Positions 1 to 10,061 of a stretch of 42,882 nucleotides of DNA are shown here, piece by piece. The DNA is from Streptomyces ochraceiscleroticus (GTDB taxonomy: Bacteria; Actinomycetota; Actinomycetes; Streptomycetales; Streptomycetaceae). The first letter of the stretch is position 1; each line of letters begins with the position of its first letter. The notes below the pieces were generated by a model. It was not told the origin of the DNA. It saw only the letters and a program-made list of their open reading frames with translations, and made no database searches. A program made the position numbers and the translations under genes. The stretch lies in the NCBI RefSeq assembly GCF_000720485.1, contig NZ_JOAX01000046.1, positions 1 to 42,882 on the forward strand, in the 5' to 3' direction.

Positions 1-3000
1 AAGGGCCGCGAAGCCCGCGCCGACCTGAACGCCGCCCAGGGCCGGCTGGACTCGACCACCGACTGGGTCAAGACCGCCACCGCGAAGACGAAGGCGTACA
101 ACGACGCCAAGGGCCCCGAGGCCCCGGACGAGTCCAAGGTGCGCGCCGCCACCCGCAACGCCCAGCAGGCCAACTCCGCCCGCAGCGACGCCCAGGGCGC
201 GGTCGATACCGCCCAATCCGCCCTGGACGCCGCCAAAGCCATGGCCCAGGAGGCCAAGGAACTACGCGAGGACGCCGCCCGCGTCTGCCAGGACAAACTC
301 GACGAAGCCTCCGACGCCGGCATCCAGAACCGCCACTGGTGGGAGGAGGTCGCCCACTTCGTCACCGAGAACTGGGACACGATCGTCTCCGTCTGCAAGG
401 TCATCGTTACCGTCGTCGGCATCGTCGCGATGATCATCGGTGGCCCGATCCTCGCCGCCATCGTCGTCGTCGCGGCACTGGTCGTGCTCGCCGACACCCT
501 CATAAAATTCAAGGACGGGAAAGCCAGTCTCTTCGACGTCGGCCTGGCCGCCCTCGACTGCATCCCCGGCATGAAGGGTCTGACCACTCTCGCCGGAGCC
601 GCCAAGGGCATCAAGGCCGCAGCGAAGGGCCTGCGCGCCGGCGGGCTGCGCAACGGCCTGCGCTCCGGCAAGGACCTGCTGAAGAAAGCCAAACCGGCCA
701 AGGGCCGGTGCCTTAACGGCGACCCGATCGACATGGCCTCCGGCGAAATGCTCATGCAGGAGACCGACGTCGTACTGCCAGGCGTGCTGCCGCTCGTCCT
801 GCAGCGCACCCATCTGTCGACCTACCGCTGGGGCCGCTGCTTCGGCGAATCCTGGGCCTCCACGCTCGACCAGCGCCTGGAACTCGACGGAGAAGGCGCC
901 GTCTTCGCCACCGATGACGGGATGCTCCTGGCCTACCCCGCTCCCCAACCCGGTCGGCCCGTCATGCCCGCAGCAGGCCCGCGCTGGCCGCTGGAATGGG
1001 ACGGCACGCCCAACAGTCCGATCACCATCTCCGACCCGCAATCCGGCCTTACCCGCAGCTTCGCGGCGCCTGTGGCGAGTGCTGGGAAGGAGGGCCAGGC
1101 CGATTCCCCGGAGCAGCGGATTCTGCTTCTCCAGTCGATCACCGACCGGAACGGCAATGAGGTCACCTTCGAGTACAACGACGCCGGGATGCCGGCAGCG
1201 GTGCGGCACACCGGCGGCTATCACATCGCCGTGGACACCGCCGACGGCCGGGTCACCGGCCTGCGCTTCCTCGGCTCGGACGAAGCACCCGACGGCTCCC
1301 GGATCCTGAGCTACGCCTACGACAGCGACGGCAACCTCGCCGAGATCTACAACTCCTCCGGCGTGCCGTTCCAGCTCACCTACGACGACGACGCACGCAT
1401 CACCTCCTGGACCGACCGCAACGGCTCCTGGTACCGCTTCATCTACGACGGAGAAGACCGCTGCATACGTGGTGAAGGCATCAATGGGATTCTCAGTTGC
1501 GCCATCAGCTATGACACCGACCACCGGATCACCCGGTACACGGACTCCCTCGGCCGCACCACGACATTCGAGCACAACGAGGCGTACCGACTGATCCGGG
1601 AGACCGACGCGCTCGGCCATTCACGCCTCCAGGACTGGGACGACGGGGACGCCTGGTCGCCACCACGGACGCGCTGGGCCACACCACGCGCGTCCAGTAC
1701 GACGCGTGCGGCCTGATCACCTCCGTCCTCGGTCCGGACGGTCAGGAGAGCACTTCCACGTACGACGAGGCCGGCCGGCCGGTAGGGATCACCGGAGCGG
1801 ACGGTGCCGTATGGCACCAGGAGTTCGACGAGCACGGCAACCGCACCGCCGTCACCGATCCGACCGGGATCACCGTGCGCTTCTCCTACACGGCATCCGG
1901 CCTGCTCGAGTCGATCATCGACGCCTTCGGCCACACCACCGAGTTCCGCTACAACCGGGCCGGCCTGCCTGTGGAGGTCTCCGACCCACTGGGTGCGGTC
2001 ACGCGCTGCGAGTACGACGCGATGGGCCGCCAGTCGGCGCTCACAGACCCGTTGGGCAACACGACGCGGCTCGAGTGGACCGCTGATGGACGGCTCGCCC
2101 GCCGTACCCACCCGGACGGCACCAGCGAGTCCTGGACCTACGACACGGAGGGCAACTGCACCACGCACACGGACCCCTCGGGTGGCGTCACGCGCTTCGA
2201 GTGTGGAGTCTTCGACCTCCCCACGGCCCGCACCACCCCCGACGGTGCCCGCTTCACGTTCGCCCACGACACCGAGCTGCGACTGACCGGGGTCACCAAC
2301 CCCCAGGGCCTGACGTGGAGCTACAGCTATGACGAAGCAGGTCGTCTGACCTCCGAGACGGACTTCGACGACCGCACCCTCACCTACACCTACGACGCCG
2401 CGAACCGCTTCATCTCCCGGACGACCCCGCTCGGGCAACTCATCAGCCACCACCTCGATCCGGCCGGCCGCATCCTGGCCAAGGACGTCGACGGCGAACG
2501 CACCACGTACACCTACGACGCCGCCGGACACCTCACCCGGGCGACCGCTCCTTATTCGGTCCTGGAGCTCAGCTACGACGCTGCGGGCCGCGTCCTGTCC
2601 GAAACCGTCGACGGGCGCGCCACCCGTTTCGGCTTCGACGCCATGGGACGCCGCACCCACCGCACCACCCCCAGCGGCATACGCACCGAGATGACTCTCG
2701 ATGCCGCCGGCCGCCCCACGGCCATGAGCCTGGCAGGCCACCACCTCGACTTCACCCGCGATGCACTGGGCCGCGAAACGACGCGCACCATCGGCCTGTC
2801 CACCGCGCCCCTGAGCCTCGGCACCTCCTGGGATCCACGTGGTCGGCGGACCAGCCAGCAGGTGACAGTCCCGGGCCGCACGCTGCGCTCGCGCGACTAC
2901 GCCTACCGGGGCGACGACAACCTGATCGGCGCCATCGACCACGTCACCGGTGAACAGCGGCGGATGGATCTCGACCCGGTCGGCCGACCGCTCCAGGTCA

Positions 3001-4337
3001 CGGCCGACGGCTGGACCGAGTCGTACGCCTACGACGCGGCCGGTAACCAGACCGCCGCCCACTGGCCCGACGCCGCACCGCACTCCGAGGCCCGCGGCGA
3101 GCGCAGCTACAGCGGCACCCGAATACGCTCCGCCGGTGCCATCCGCTACGAACACGATGGCGCCGGCCGCACCGTCCTGCGGCAACGGACCCGGCTGTCG
3201 CGCAAACCCGACACCTGGCGCTACGAGTACGACGCCGAGGACCGTCTCGTCGCCTGCACCACACCCGACGGCACTCTCTGGCGCTACAGCTACGACCCGC
3301 TGGGCCGCCGCAACGCCAAGCACCGCATGGCCCCCGACGGCGAAAGCATCGAGCAGACCATCCGCTTCACCTGGGACGGCACGAACCTCGCCGAGCAGGC
3401 CGACACCGCCACCGGCATCGTCACCACGTGGGAGTACGACGACGATGAGCATCCGTTGGCTCAGCTCGAATGCCGGTCGCGAAACGGTGAATTGAGCCAG
3501 GACGAGGTCGACCGCCGATTCTTCGCCATCGTCACCGACCTGGTCGGCGCCCCCACCGAACTCGTCGGTGAACACGGCGAGATCGCCTGGCACGCCCGCA
3601 CCACCATCTGGGGCGCCATCGCCTGGAACCGAAACGCATCGGCCTACACTCCACTCCGTTTCCCCGGCCAATACGCCGACCCCGAGACCGGCCTGCACTA
3701 CAACTTTTTCCGCCACTACGACCCGGACACCGCCCGCTACACCACCCCCGACCCCTTCGGCCTAGCACCGGCGCCCAACCCCGTCGCCTATACGACGAAC
3801 CCGCAGACCTGGAGCGACCCGCTCGGCCTGGTCCCGAAGTCCTGCCTGCAGGACAGGTACAAGTGGGATGGCAGCGTCCGATTCGGGAAACTGGACGACC
3901 TCGGCCGGCCCACGGGTGTGTGGGCGTCGTTGCGCAAGGAGATGCTCGACACCGGAACGGAAGCCGGAGCGACCCGGACGCCGGGCTGGCGAGGTAACGG
4001 CACCCTCTTCAACGAGGCGCGCGGCCATCTACTGGCCAACCGCCTGGGCGGCCCCGGTACGGGCCCCCTGGCGCGACACAATCTCGTCACCCTCACCCAG
4101 AACCCGACCAATACCCCCGACATGAAGGGCCTCGAAGCCCAAGTTTACAATGCGGTCAAGGGCGATCCCGCCAATGGCATTCCAGGCCAGAACGTCCAGT
4201 ACTCGGTGAAACCGATTTACGAGGGAACCAATCCCATCCCGATCCAACTCGAAATATCAGCATTCGGAGATCGCGGATTTAAGCTGACGGATGTGCTGGA
4301 GAATCCCGCTGCAGGCGTGCGGACGGCTGTGATGTGA
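1..4337 (+). pseudogene. RHS/YD-repeat polymorphic toxin with C-terminal endonuclease domain; 5' end outside window, frameshifted
   Basis: The reading frame is open from base 1, so the start lies upstream. Visible in order: an Ala/Lys/Asp-rich coiled stretch, a hydrophobic double membrane segment (about 380-510), a DUF6531-like segment (NGDPIDMASGEM, about 715-750), many YD repeats, the RHS core signature (FPGQYADPETGLHYNFFRHY, DPFGL, PLGL; about 3660-3835) and a variable toxin tip. The frame stops at 1716, but homologous repeat sequence continues in the +3 frame to 4337. The switch maps to GGGG at 1645-1648, where one base appears to be missing. The tip (about 3840-4337) has ARGHLLANRLGGPG and NLVTLTQNPTNTPDM, typical of DNA/RNA non-specific endonucleases (Endonuclease_NS_2-like), with His at 4026-4028 the probable catalytic residue. 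Such proteins deliver a nuclease into competing cells. A sequencing error would restore one intact gene. Confidence 0.88.
3840..4337 (+). other. Polymorphic toxin tip: predicted DNA/RNA non-specific endonuclease domain
   Basis: This variable C-terminal region follows the PLGL end of the RHS core. It contains RGHLLANRLGG, then NLVTLTQN, then a Met/Glu-containing helix (PDMKGLEAQVYNAV). This order matches the beta-beta-alpha metal nuclease fold of the Endonuclease_NS_2 family. GC content falls towards the end, as is common in exchanged toxin tips. The family call rests on motif recognition only. Confidence 0.68.
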
Positions 4338-4364
4338 TGAGACCGTCTTGAAGAAAGGATGACG

Positions 4365-5378
4365 ATGACCCGGACCACCCCGCCACGGCCCCTGGACATC
4401 GAGCAGATCTTCCCCGAGCTGGTAGCCCACCGTGCGACCAGTACCCGCCTCCATCCCCGGCCCGGAGCTCCCAAATACCACGACAGCTCCATCGGCGGGC
4501 CGCTGTTGTGGCCGGCGGACGAGCCCTGGCCCACGTGCCACCATGCGCACCCGCGCAACCGCGGCCGGCGAGTACCCGATGTGTACCGCGAGCGGGCCAT
4601 GCTGCGCGAGGCGGAGAATCTTGCTCCTGGAACCAGTTTCACCGAAGAAGACCGGGCACTGCTGGCCACCCTGCGCGAAGAACACCAGATCCCTGATCTC
4701 GGTGAGACCGCGCCGGTCCCGCTGTTGCCGGTGGCCCAGTTCTTCACCAAGGACGTTCCCGGGCTGGAGGCACCGCAAGGTACCGACCTGGTACAGGTGT
4801 TGTGGTGCCCCTTCGATGGACACGGCCGGCAAGGGACGGTCGCCGTCGACGTGCGGTGGCGCGACTCCTCACGGTGTGAGGAGGTCCTGGCGACTCCCCC
4901 GCTCCCGGAGGTCGTCGGATTCGACGGCTACGTACCCGAGCCCTGCACCATCGCCCCCGAACAGGTCATGGAGCACGAATACATCGAACTCCTCGACACC
5001 GACCTGCAAGAGCGCATCGAAGAATGGGAGATGCAGCTTGAGGAGGAGGCCGAGGATGATGAGGAGGACATCCTCAGCTACCAGGGCGACCTGTCCATCG
5101 CCCCAGGGTGGAAGGTCGGAGGCTTCGCGGCGTGGAACGTGACCGGCCCGGCCGAGATCACCTGCTCGTGCGGCAGTCCTTTGCGGCTCTTCCTCACCAT
5201 CGCCACCTATGAATGGGGCGGCGTCGTCTCCAGCTGGACCCCGCTGGAGGACCGCCAGGCTTCCAGCCCCCAGGACAACAAGCACCCGACGGAGGTCCGC
5301 CCTGGCAGGGACGGCGCGTTGAACATCTTCGCGTGCGCGGCCGACCCCCGGCACGAGCACCAGATCGTCCTGCAGTGA
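4365..5378 (+). CDS. DUF1963/YwqG-like protein, candidate immunity protein for the RHS nuclease
   Basis: The product is 337 residues. The N-terminal part has the SSIGGPLLWPADEPWPTC signature and the C-terminal part has GWKVGGFAAWNVTGP followed by CSCGSPLRLFLTIATYEW, both typical of DUF1963/YwqG-like proteins common in Streptomyces. A very acidic helix (residues about 225-245) separates them, and CxCG and HEH motifs near the end could bind metal. ATG at 4365 is preferred over ATG at 4359, because the purine-rich AAGAAAGG at 4351-4358 lies 6 bases from the former and touches the latter. It begins 27 bases after the toxin stop, the usual place for a cognate immunity gene. Its acidic character would suit a nuclease inhibitor. 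The immunity role is inferred from position; the family is not exclusively immunity-related. Confidence 0.75.
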   Translation: MTRTTPPRPLDIEQIFPELVAHRATSTRLHPRPGAPKYHDSSIGGPLLWPADEPWPTCHHAHPRNRGRRVPDVYRERAMLREAENLAPGTSFTEEDRALLATLREEHQIPDLGETAPVPLLPVAQFFTKDVPGLEAPQGTDLVQVLWCPFDGHGRQGTVAVDVRWRDSSRCEEVLATPPLPEVVGFDGYVPEPCTIAPEQVMEHEYIELLDTDLQERIEEWEMQLEEEAEDDEEDILSYQGDLSIAPGWKVGGFAAWNVTGPAEITCSCGSPLRLFLTIATYEWGGVVSSWTPLEDRQASSPQDNKHPTEVRPGRDGALNIFACAADPRHEHQIVLQ

Positions 5379-5989
5379 CCTGACCGCCACCGCTTTCACC
5401 GGCGCCGAACCTCGCCCCCCGATGCTCTTCCTGGCATTGCCGAGCTGCTTCCGCCTGCGGTGCTCCGGACCCTGGGTCAACTGGCGGTTGCCGCCCGGCC
5501 GCCATCGCGAAAGACCTGCTCGCGCCGGGCCTGCGCATGACCGGTGTGAGGCGGCATCAGCAGACGGAGCGCGGCCGTGTGTCCGAGCTTCGCCGGGGTC
5601 GTCGGCTGGGAGTACTTCAACGCACAACCGGGCAGCACGGCAGCGCCGTGGGAATGGGCGGCGGAGATCTCCAACGCACTGTCCGGGAGGGGTAAGGCGC
5701 CCGGAGCGCCCAGCAGGCCGCCCTGCCGGCCCCGCGGTCATCGCCCCGCACACCATTGCATCCCCAAGAAGGCGGTGGTCAAGACATTTGGATGGCGTGG
5801 TCCTGGCGGGGAGGTCAGCAGAGGTGGGGCAAGCGGCTCCGCTCCTGGTCAGAGCGGTGACGGAGGGCTACCCGTGTGCAGGCAGACTTCACTCCCCTCG
5901 GGCCCCAACGCCGACAACGGCAAGCGAATCCCGGCGGGCCATCAGCCGAATCCGCATGAGCGGTTCCCCGCTGCCGGTCGGAAGCATAT
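5379..5989. other. Gene-poor stretch, no supportable gene
   Basis: Open frames exist on both strands, as expected at this GC content, but none has a recognisable family, a convincing ribosome-binding site or consistent third-position bias over its length. It separates the toxin/immunity pair from a decayed transposase and probably consists of degraded accessory DNA. Confidence 0.5.
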
Positions 5990-6586
5990 GGGGGTGTCGA
6001 CCTCCATGGCCACGAAGGCATACAGCCTCGTCAGCGTCGCAGTGTCGATGTGAAAAAGTCCAGGGCGAGCAGTCCGGAGGGCCTGGGAACGCAGGAATTG
6101 ACGCCACGTCGGCCCCGTGCCGGGTCCGCGCCGAGGGGCGGGGGCCCAGGCCGGCGTCGCGCAGGAGGCGCCGATGCGGTGGCCGAGGCGGTGCAACTCG
6201 CCCTGGATGCGAGTCGACCACCAGGTCGGGTTCTCCCGGGCCAGGCGCAGGATCAGTGCGGTGAGCCCTCCCAGATCGGCGAACGTCCGGCCCGTGCGGA
6301 CTTCTTCCTCCACTTCCAGCGCAGCAGCGTGCGGTACCAGGTGAGGAGGGTGCCGGGGTGGCCAGGCGGTGGCGGCGCCACTGGCCCGGGAGGTGCCGGT
6401 CCAGGGCGGCGAGCACGGCTGGCTCCGGCCACGTGAAGCGCGACCGGACGCCGAACTGTCGGCGCAGCACCGCGTTCTCGTGGCGGAGCGCAACGAGCTT
6501 CGCGTCCTTGGCCTCCCCCTGCGGGAAAGCAGCAGGAGCAGTCCGATGAGCCGGAGGAAGATCAGACAAACCATGCGCAGAGCCAT
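5990..6586 (-). pseudogene. Decayed integrase-type (rve) transposase remnant
   Basis: Leftward reading gives pieces of a common actinobacterial integrase-core transposase spread over different frames. They are an N-terminal MALRMVCLIFLRLIGLLLLL, then AKDAKLVALRHENAVLRRQ, then LTALILRLARENPTWW with RIQGELHRLGHRIGAS, and finally TWRQFLRSQA and FHIDTATLTRLYAFVAMEV. The order is conserved but at least two frameshifts are needed, and the catalytic C-terminal half is missing after about 5995. It is therefore a dead fragment. No clear terminal inverted repeats are seen. It marks past insertion activity downstream of the toxin locus. Confidence 0.72.
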
Positions 6587-6733
6587 GCAGTCCGAGCCCG
6601 CCGTGATCGCTGGGTGCTGCAAAGCACCTGTTCAGAGGCTACGCGTGGCTTGCGGCACCCCACAACTGTCTTCCGTTTCCCGAACCGTACGGGCAAACCC
6701 CGCCACTGAAGGCCAGTTCGCAGCCGATACTCA

Positions 6734-7240
6734 TCAGCACTTCTCGTCGAGGAAATACTGCGCCATCTCGACTTCCTCCCCGCTTGCCTCGTCACCAGCA
6801 GCGTCTGCCATCTCATCTCCAACCACCGTGGCCCCATCCTCAGCCAGGCGGTCGCACACCAGTGTCTGCTGTGAAGGGGCAGTGCCCTCCCACGCCTCGT
6901 CCCACACCGTCTCGTCGCGAGCTCGATCCAGAATCTCGTCCTTATGGCCTGTGATGACGTCCTTCACAACCTCGGTGTACTCGTTTGAGGTCAGTCCTTC
7001 GCACTCGGAGTCATCGGATGCGTCACGAACCTCGTCGTTTTCGTAGTTGCGCTCCAGCAGAGCCCTGCAGTCAAAGGCGTCATAGGTGCGCGTTGCCGAC
7101 GCGGAGGGTGAGACCGACTCTCCTCCGCTGTCTGTGCTGTTGCATCCTGCAAGCAAGAGCGTCGCCGCCCACACAATCCCGGCCGTAATCAGCAGCACTA
7201 GGACCGATTGCCGGATTTCTGTGACGGCATTCATGATCAT
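6734..7240 (-). CDS. Small acidic lipoprotein of unknown function
   Basis: The product is up to 168 residues. It has a short charged start, one hydrophobic helix (VLVLLITAGIVWAATLLLAG) and an LLAGC lipobox, so it should be exported and lipid-anchored. The mature part begins with a Ser/Thr-rich linker and is strongly acidic, with four further cysteines (FDC, SEC, LVC and the final residue) that could form two disulfides. A GAGAGG sequence lies 4 bases upstream of the first ATG; a second ATG in the same frame two codons later is also possible. No family was recognised. Its position in a degraded stretch suggests an accessory gene. Confidence 0.7.
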   Translation of the reverse strand: MIMNAVTEIRQSVLVLLITAGIVWAATLLLAGCNSTDSGGESVSPSASATRTYDAFDCRALLERNYENDEVRDASDDSECEGLTSNEYTEVVKDVITGHKDEILDRARDETVWDEAWEGTAPSQQTLVCDRLAEDGATVVGDEMADAAGDEASGEEVEMAQYFLDEKC

Positions 7241-8030
7241 TGCACCTCTCGCCTTGAATCCAGTGTGTGCTCTATTGGCAGATACCCGAGGCGCTGGCCT
7301 GCTGCAATCTCTCGGTGCCCCTCAGTTCAACCGCCTATTAGGGGGCGCCATGGGTGATCCACGATGCGCTCGCATCGGACGACCGGCAGTACTGGTGCAG
7401 TCGTTCTTGACGACGGCAGCGGCCAGTGAGCGGCCGACGCCGAGGTCGTTTGCGTACGCCTGGCGGCGATCTGCGTTCAACTGCGCGGCATTCCTTGGCC
7501 CGTTACCGGCTGGCGCCCCACAAGCTGCGTCGTTACGCGGCCCTTAAGCCCGGCCGCAGTCACCGCACCGCACGGCCTGCTTGTTGGCCAGCGCCATCGA
7601 CGAGGAGCTGGCCACAGCAGTGGGGCGTGGCCGCCCCGGGTTCCGCTCGCGGCGAGCAATCCGTGGTGCCGCTTCGATGCGGTGCGCGGCGGGTGCCGAG
7701 AACCGAGCGGCTTCCGCGCGCTGCGCATCGGAGATGATGCGAAAGGGCCGTCCCCAGGCAGGCCTGGCGCCATTGGGCGGCGCGCTGGCCGCTGAATACC
7801 CAGCTCTGCGGATCTGCGGCAGTGCCGGGCGGAGAGGAGCGCCGGCCGACAGTGGGGGGATGGTTCCACCCATACTCCAGCATGACGCCGGTGACGAGTC
7901 TCTGCCTCTCGGCGGTGCCTCCGCGTCCCCGCCGAAGGAATCGACGCCTGCGGGGACCTGCCAGTCAGACGCGGAGCTCGGCTCCATCGGCTAGCGTCAG
8001 AGTCGCCCCCTAGCCTGGCAGACATCCGGA
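7241..8030. other. Gene-poor stretch, no supportable gene
   Basis: Open frames overlap on both strands between about 7430 and 8025, but they are Arg/Ala/Pro-rich shadow-type translations without family motifs. The first 100 bases hold the promoter region of the leftward lipoprotein. Nothing else can be supported here. Confidence 0.45.
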
Positions 8031-8348
8031 TTACGTTCGGTCCCCCTTGTCCGGGTGGTGCTTCCGGGTGTGTTTGCCGACCTCGGCAGGTGACCTTGCG
8101 TAGTCACAGTAGGAGCAGCTGACCCACCCGGCGTTCCGGAGGGCGGCGTCGCGAACAGAGTGGTCAGGCCCGAAGCCATGGTCGGCGAGAAGACGAGGAA
8201 TGGACGCGTCGTAGCGAACCGCCATCAGCGCGGTTTCGGCGGTACGGTCGTGCCCTTGCACGAAGAACTTTCCGCTGCTCGTCTCCTTCCCGCAGCCGCA
8301 CCAGCAAGTGCCGCTCGGGACAAGACGAGCATTGTCATTGCCCGGCAT
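8031..8348 (-). CDS. Small protein with two putative zinc-binding clusters
   Basis: The product is 105 residues. The N-terminal third has TCWCGCGKETSSGKFFVQGH, a cysteine cluster followed by a His that could bind zinc. The C-terminal part reads CSYCDYARSPAEVGKHTRKH, with a CxxC pair followed by His residues spaced like a C2H2 finger. The middle (SIPRLLADHGFGP, VRDAALRNAGWVSC) is a compact helical segment. I see no strong Shine-Dalgarno before the ATG. The protein is probably a small nucleic-acid-binding or adaptor protein, but no function is known to me. It sits alone between two gene-poor stretches. Confidence 0.6.
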   Translation of the reverse strand: MPGNDNARLVPSGTCWCGCGKETSSGKFFVQGHDRTAETALMAVRYDASIPRLLADHGFGPDHSVRDAALRNAGWVSCSYCDYARSPAEVGKHTRKHHPDKGDRT

Positions 8349-9181
8349 GCATTCAAGGTAGCGGCCCAGGACTTGCCTTCAAGGGTTCGCGACAAGGGAA
8401 ACGTCTCGCCTGAAGGAAAAACCTCCCGGCCGCCGACAGTCCCCGCCCAGACGAAGCTCCCCTCCCCCCTCAGGCAGCGGAGGGGTGTCGGCGCTCACTC
8501 GCCGTCGTACTGGAAACTGCCCGGCTGCTCACACCAGCCGTCCTCAGCGCGCCGCCGGGGCCCTGCTCTGATGCTCCATTGTGTTGCCCGTAGTGGGTAT
8601 GGGAGCCTGCCCAGTTCCTGGGCATCGCCATCCTGAACCGGCTGATTGTCCACGCACCCGCGAGGTCTGCCAGCGGTCCACCCAGCAGCCCCAAGACCAA
8701 GTTGTCCCAGCACCCGCGGGCACCTGCCTCCGTCGAAGCCAAGGCGAGTGCTGCCGGCGTGACCACGTGAGGCCGCTGCCTGGGCCCGGAGAGCGTCCTG
8801 CGCTCGGTGTCCCGAGAGCTACGAGTATCCACCGTAGTGATCAGTAGCGACGCCTCGGGCGTGGGCAGCGCGGCGAGGTCGGTCAGGTCTTGTTCGGCGA
8901 GGCGCATGTGGGACATCGGACGTCGGATGTCGTCGGTCATTACGTGAGAGTCCGGGTGGCAGGGATCCGAGCCCGAGTGCAGCAAGGCCACATCGGCAGG
9001 CGCCCCGCGGGGGAACTGCACTACGATCGAGCATGAGGGCTGCTCAGGGGCCTTCTCCACCCTGGGCGGGGTCCCTGACCGGCAAGGGGACACGGAGCCC
9101 GGAGCCCGGGAGGAAGGCGATGTTCCGCCGTTCGCGTGGTCTCGGGTGGCGGCTCATGGTCCGAGGTACCTCGGAGGGTCA
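8349..9181. other. Gene-poor stretch with a possible leftward gene remnant
   Basis: No complete gene is supported. A leftward open frame from ATG at about 8940 begins with good codon bias (MTDDIRRPMSHMRLAEQDLT) but loses it after about 40 codons, has no ribosome-binding site and matches no family I recognise. It may be the 5' remnant of a decayed gene. The last bases (about 9173-9178, GGAGGG) form the ribosome-binding site of the next gene. Confidence 0.4.
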
Positions 9182-9997
9182 ATGTCCCGGCATCGTTCTC
9201 ATCGGCCCGCGAGCGCCGACGACCTGCTGGCGGAACTCGGGCGGCTCACGACCCAGGCGCTGGAACGGGCGGAGCTGCAGCGGGCCCGGATCGAGCTGGC
9301 CGAGGCCCTGCAGCGCGAGATGCTGCCGGACTCCCTCCCTGAACTGCCCGGGCTGCGGGCGGCCGCCCGTTATGCACCCGCCCGGGACGGCCTGGACATC
9401 GGCGGCGACTGGTACGACGGCTTCCGGCTGCCGGACGGGTCGCTCGGGTTCTCGATAGGTGACGTCCAGGGCCACGACGTGGAGGCGGCGGCCTTCATGG
9501 GGCAGGTACGCATCGGCCTGCGCGCGGTGGCCGCGTTCACCCCCGACCCCGGCGAGGTGCTCAGCCGCACCAACGACCTGCTCGCGACGTTGGACAGCAG
9601 CCTCTTCGCGACCTGCACCTTCCTCCGCTTCGACCCGGCCACCCTGGAGCTGTCGGGCGCCCGCGCCGGCCATGTCCCCACCGTATGGGCGACAGCCGAC
9701 GGGCAAGGCGGCATCACCCCGGACGAGGGAGGCATCCCCCTGGGCATCACGCCCGGTGAGAGCTTTCCGGTCACCCGTCACCGGCTGTCAGCGCCGGGAG
9801 CATGTGTCCTGGTCACGGACGGAGTACTGGAGGGACCGGCCTTCCCGATAGAGGCCGGGCTGGAACACGTGCTGCGGATCGTACGGGTCGGGGTGGGCAG
9901 CCCCCCGGATGAGCTGGCGGCCGAGGTCATCACTGTGGCCGACCTGACCGGGCACACCGACGATGCGGCGGTGCTGGTCCTGCGCCACGACGGGTGA
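9182..9997 (+). CDS. SpoIIE/RsbU-type PP2C serine phosphatase
   Basis: The product is 271 residues. A short N-terminal coiled coil (about 15-50, ending ALQREMLPDSLPEL) leads into a PPM/SpoIIE domain. Metal-binding motifs are visible: GGDWYD, IGDVQGHD, LVTDGVLEG and TDDAAVLVLR. These enzymes dephosphorylate anti-sigma-factor antagonists and so release stress or developmental sigma factors. GGAGGG lies 3 bases before ATG 9182, so this start is chosen over an earlier in-frame ATG at 9146. There is no sensor domain in the protein, and the neighbouring gene encodes a free MASE1 membrane domain, so the two may act together. The enzyme family is clear; its target is unknown. Confidence 0.9.
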   Translation: MSRHRSHRPASADDLLAELGRLTTQALERAELQRARIELAEALQREMLPDSLPELPGLRAAARYAPARDGLDIGGDWYDGFRLPDGSLGFSIGDVQGHDVEAAAFMGQVRIGLRAVAAFTPDPGEVLSRTNDLLATLDSSLFATCTFLRFDPATLELSGARAGHVPTVWATADGQGGITPDEGGIPLGITPGESFPVTRHRLSAPGACVLVTDGVLEGPAFPIEAGLEHVLRIVRVGVGSPPDELAAEVITVADLTGHTDDAAVLVLRHDG

Positions 9998-10061
9998 GCG
10001 ACCGAGCGCGGCCCCGCGTGTCCCGGCCCGCCTCGGGCACGGGTCGTTGTCTCATGGCGAC

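Noticed and set aside
262..1620. Long leftward open frame opposite the RHS gene (452 codons)
   Set aside because: It is the mirror of the RHS coding strand, with Gly/Val/Asp-rich translation, no family motifs and no ribosome-binding site.
1645..1648. Programmed -1 ribosomal frameshift in the RHS gene
   Set aside because: The site is only four Gs, does not fit the usual X XXY YYZ slippery pattern and I see no obvious downstream pseudoknot; a lost base is simpler.
1509..3716. Long leftward open frame (735 codons) opposite the YD repeats
   Set aside because: Antisense shadow of the repeats; translation is Val/Gly/Ala-rich and repetitive only because the sense strand is.
7477..8025. Leftward 182-codon open frame between the lipoprotein and the zinc-finger gene
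   Set aside because: Arg/Pro/Ser-rich translation, overlapped by equally long frames on both strands, without motif or ribosome-binding site.
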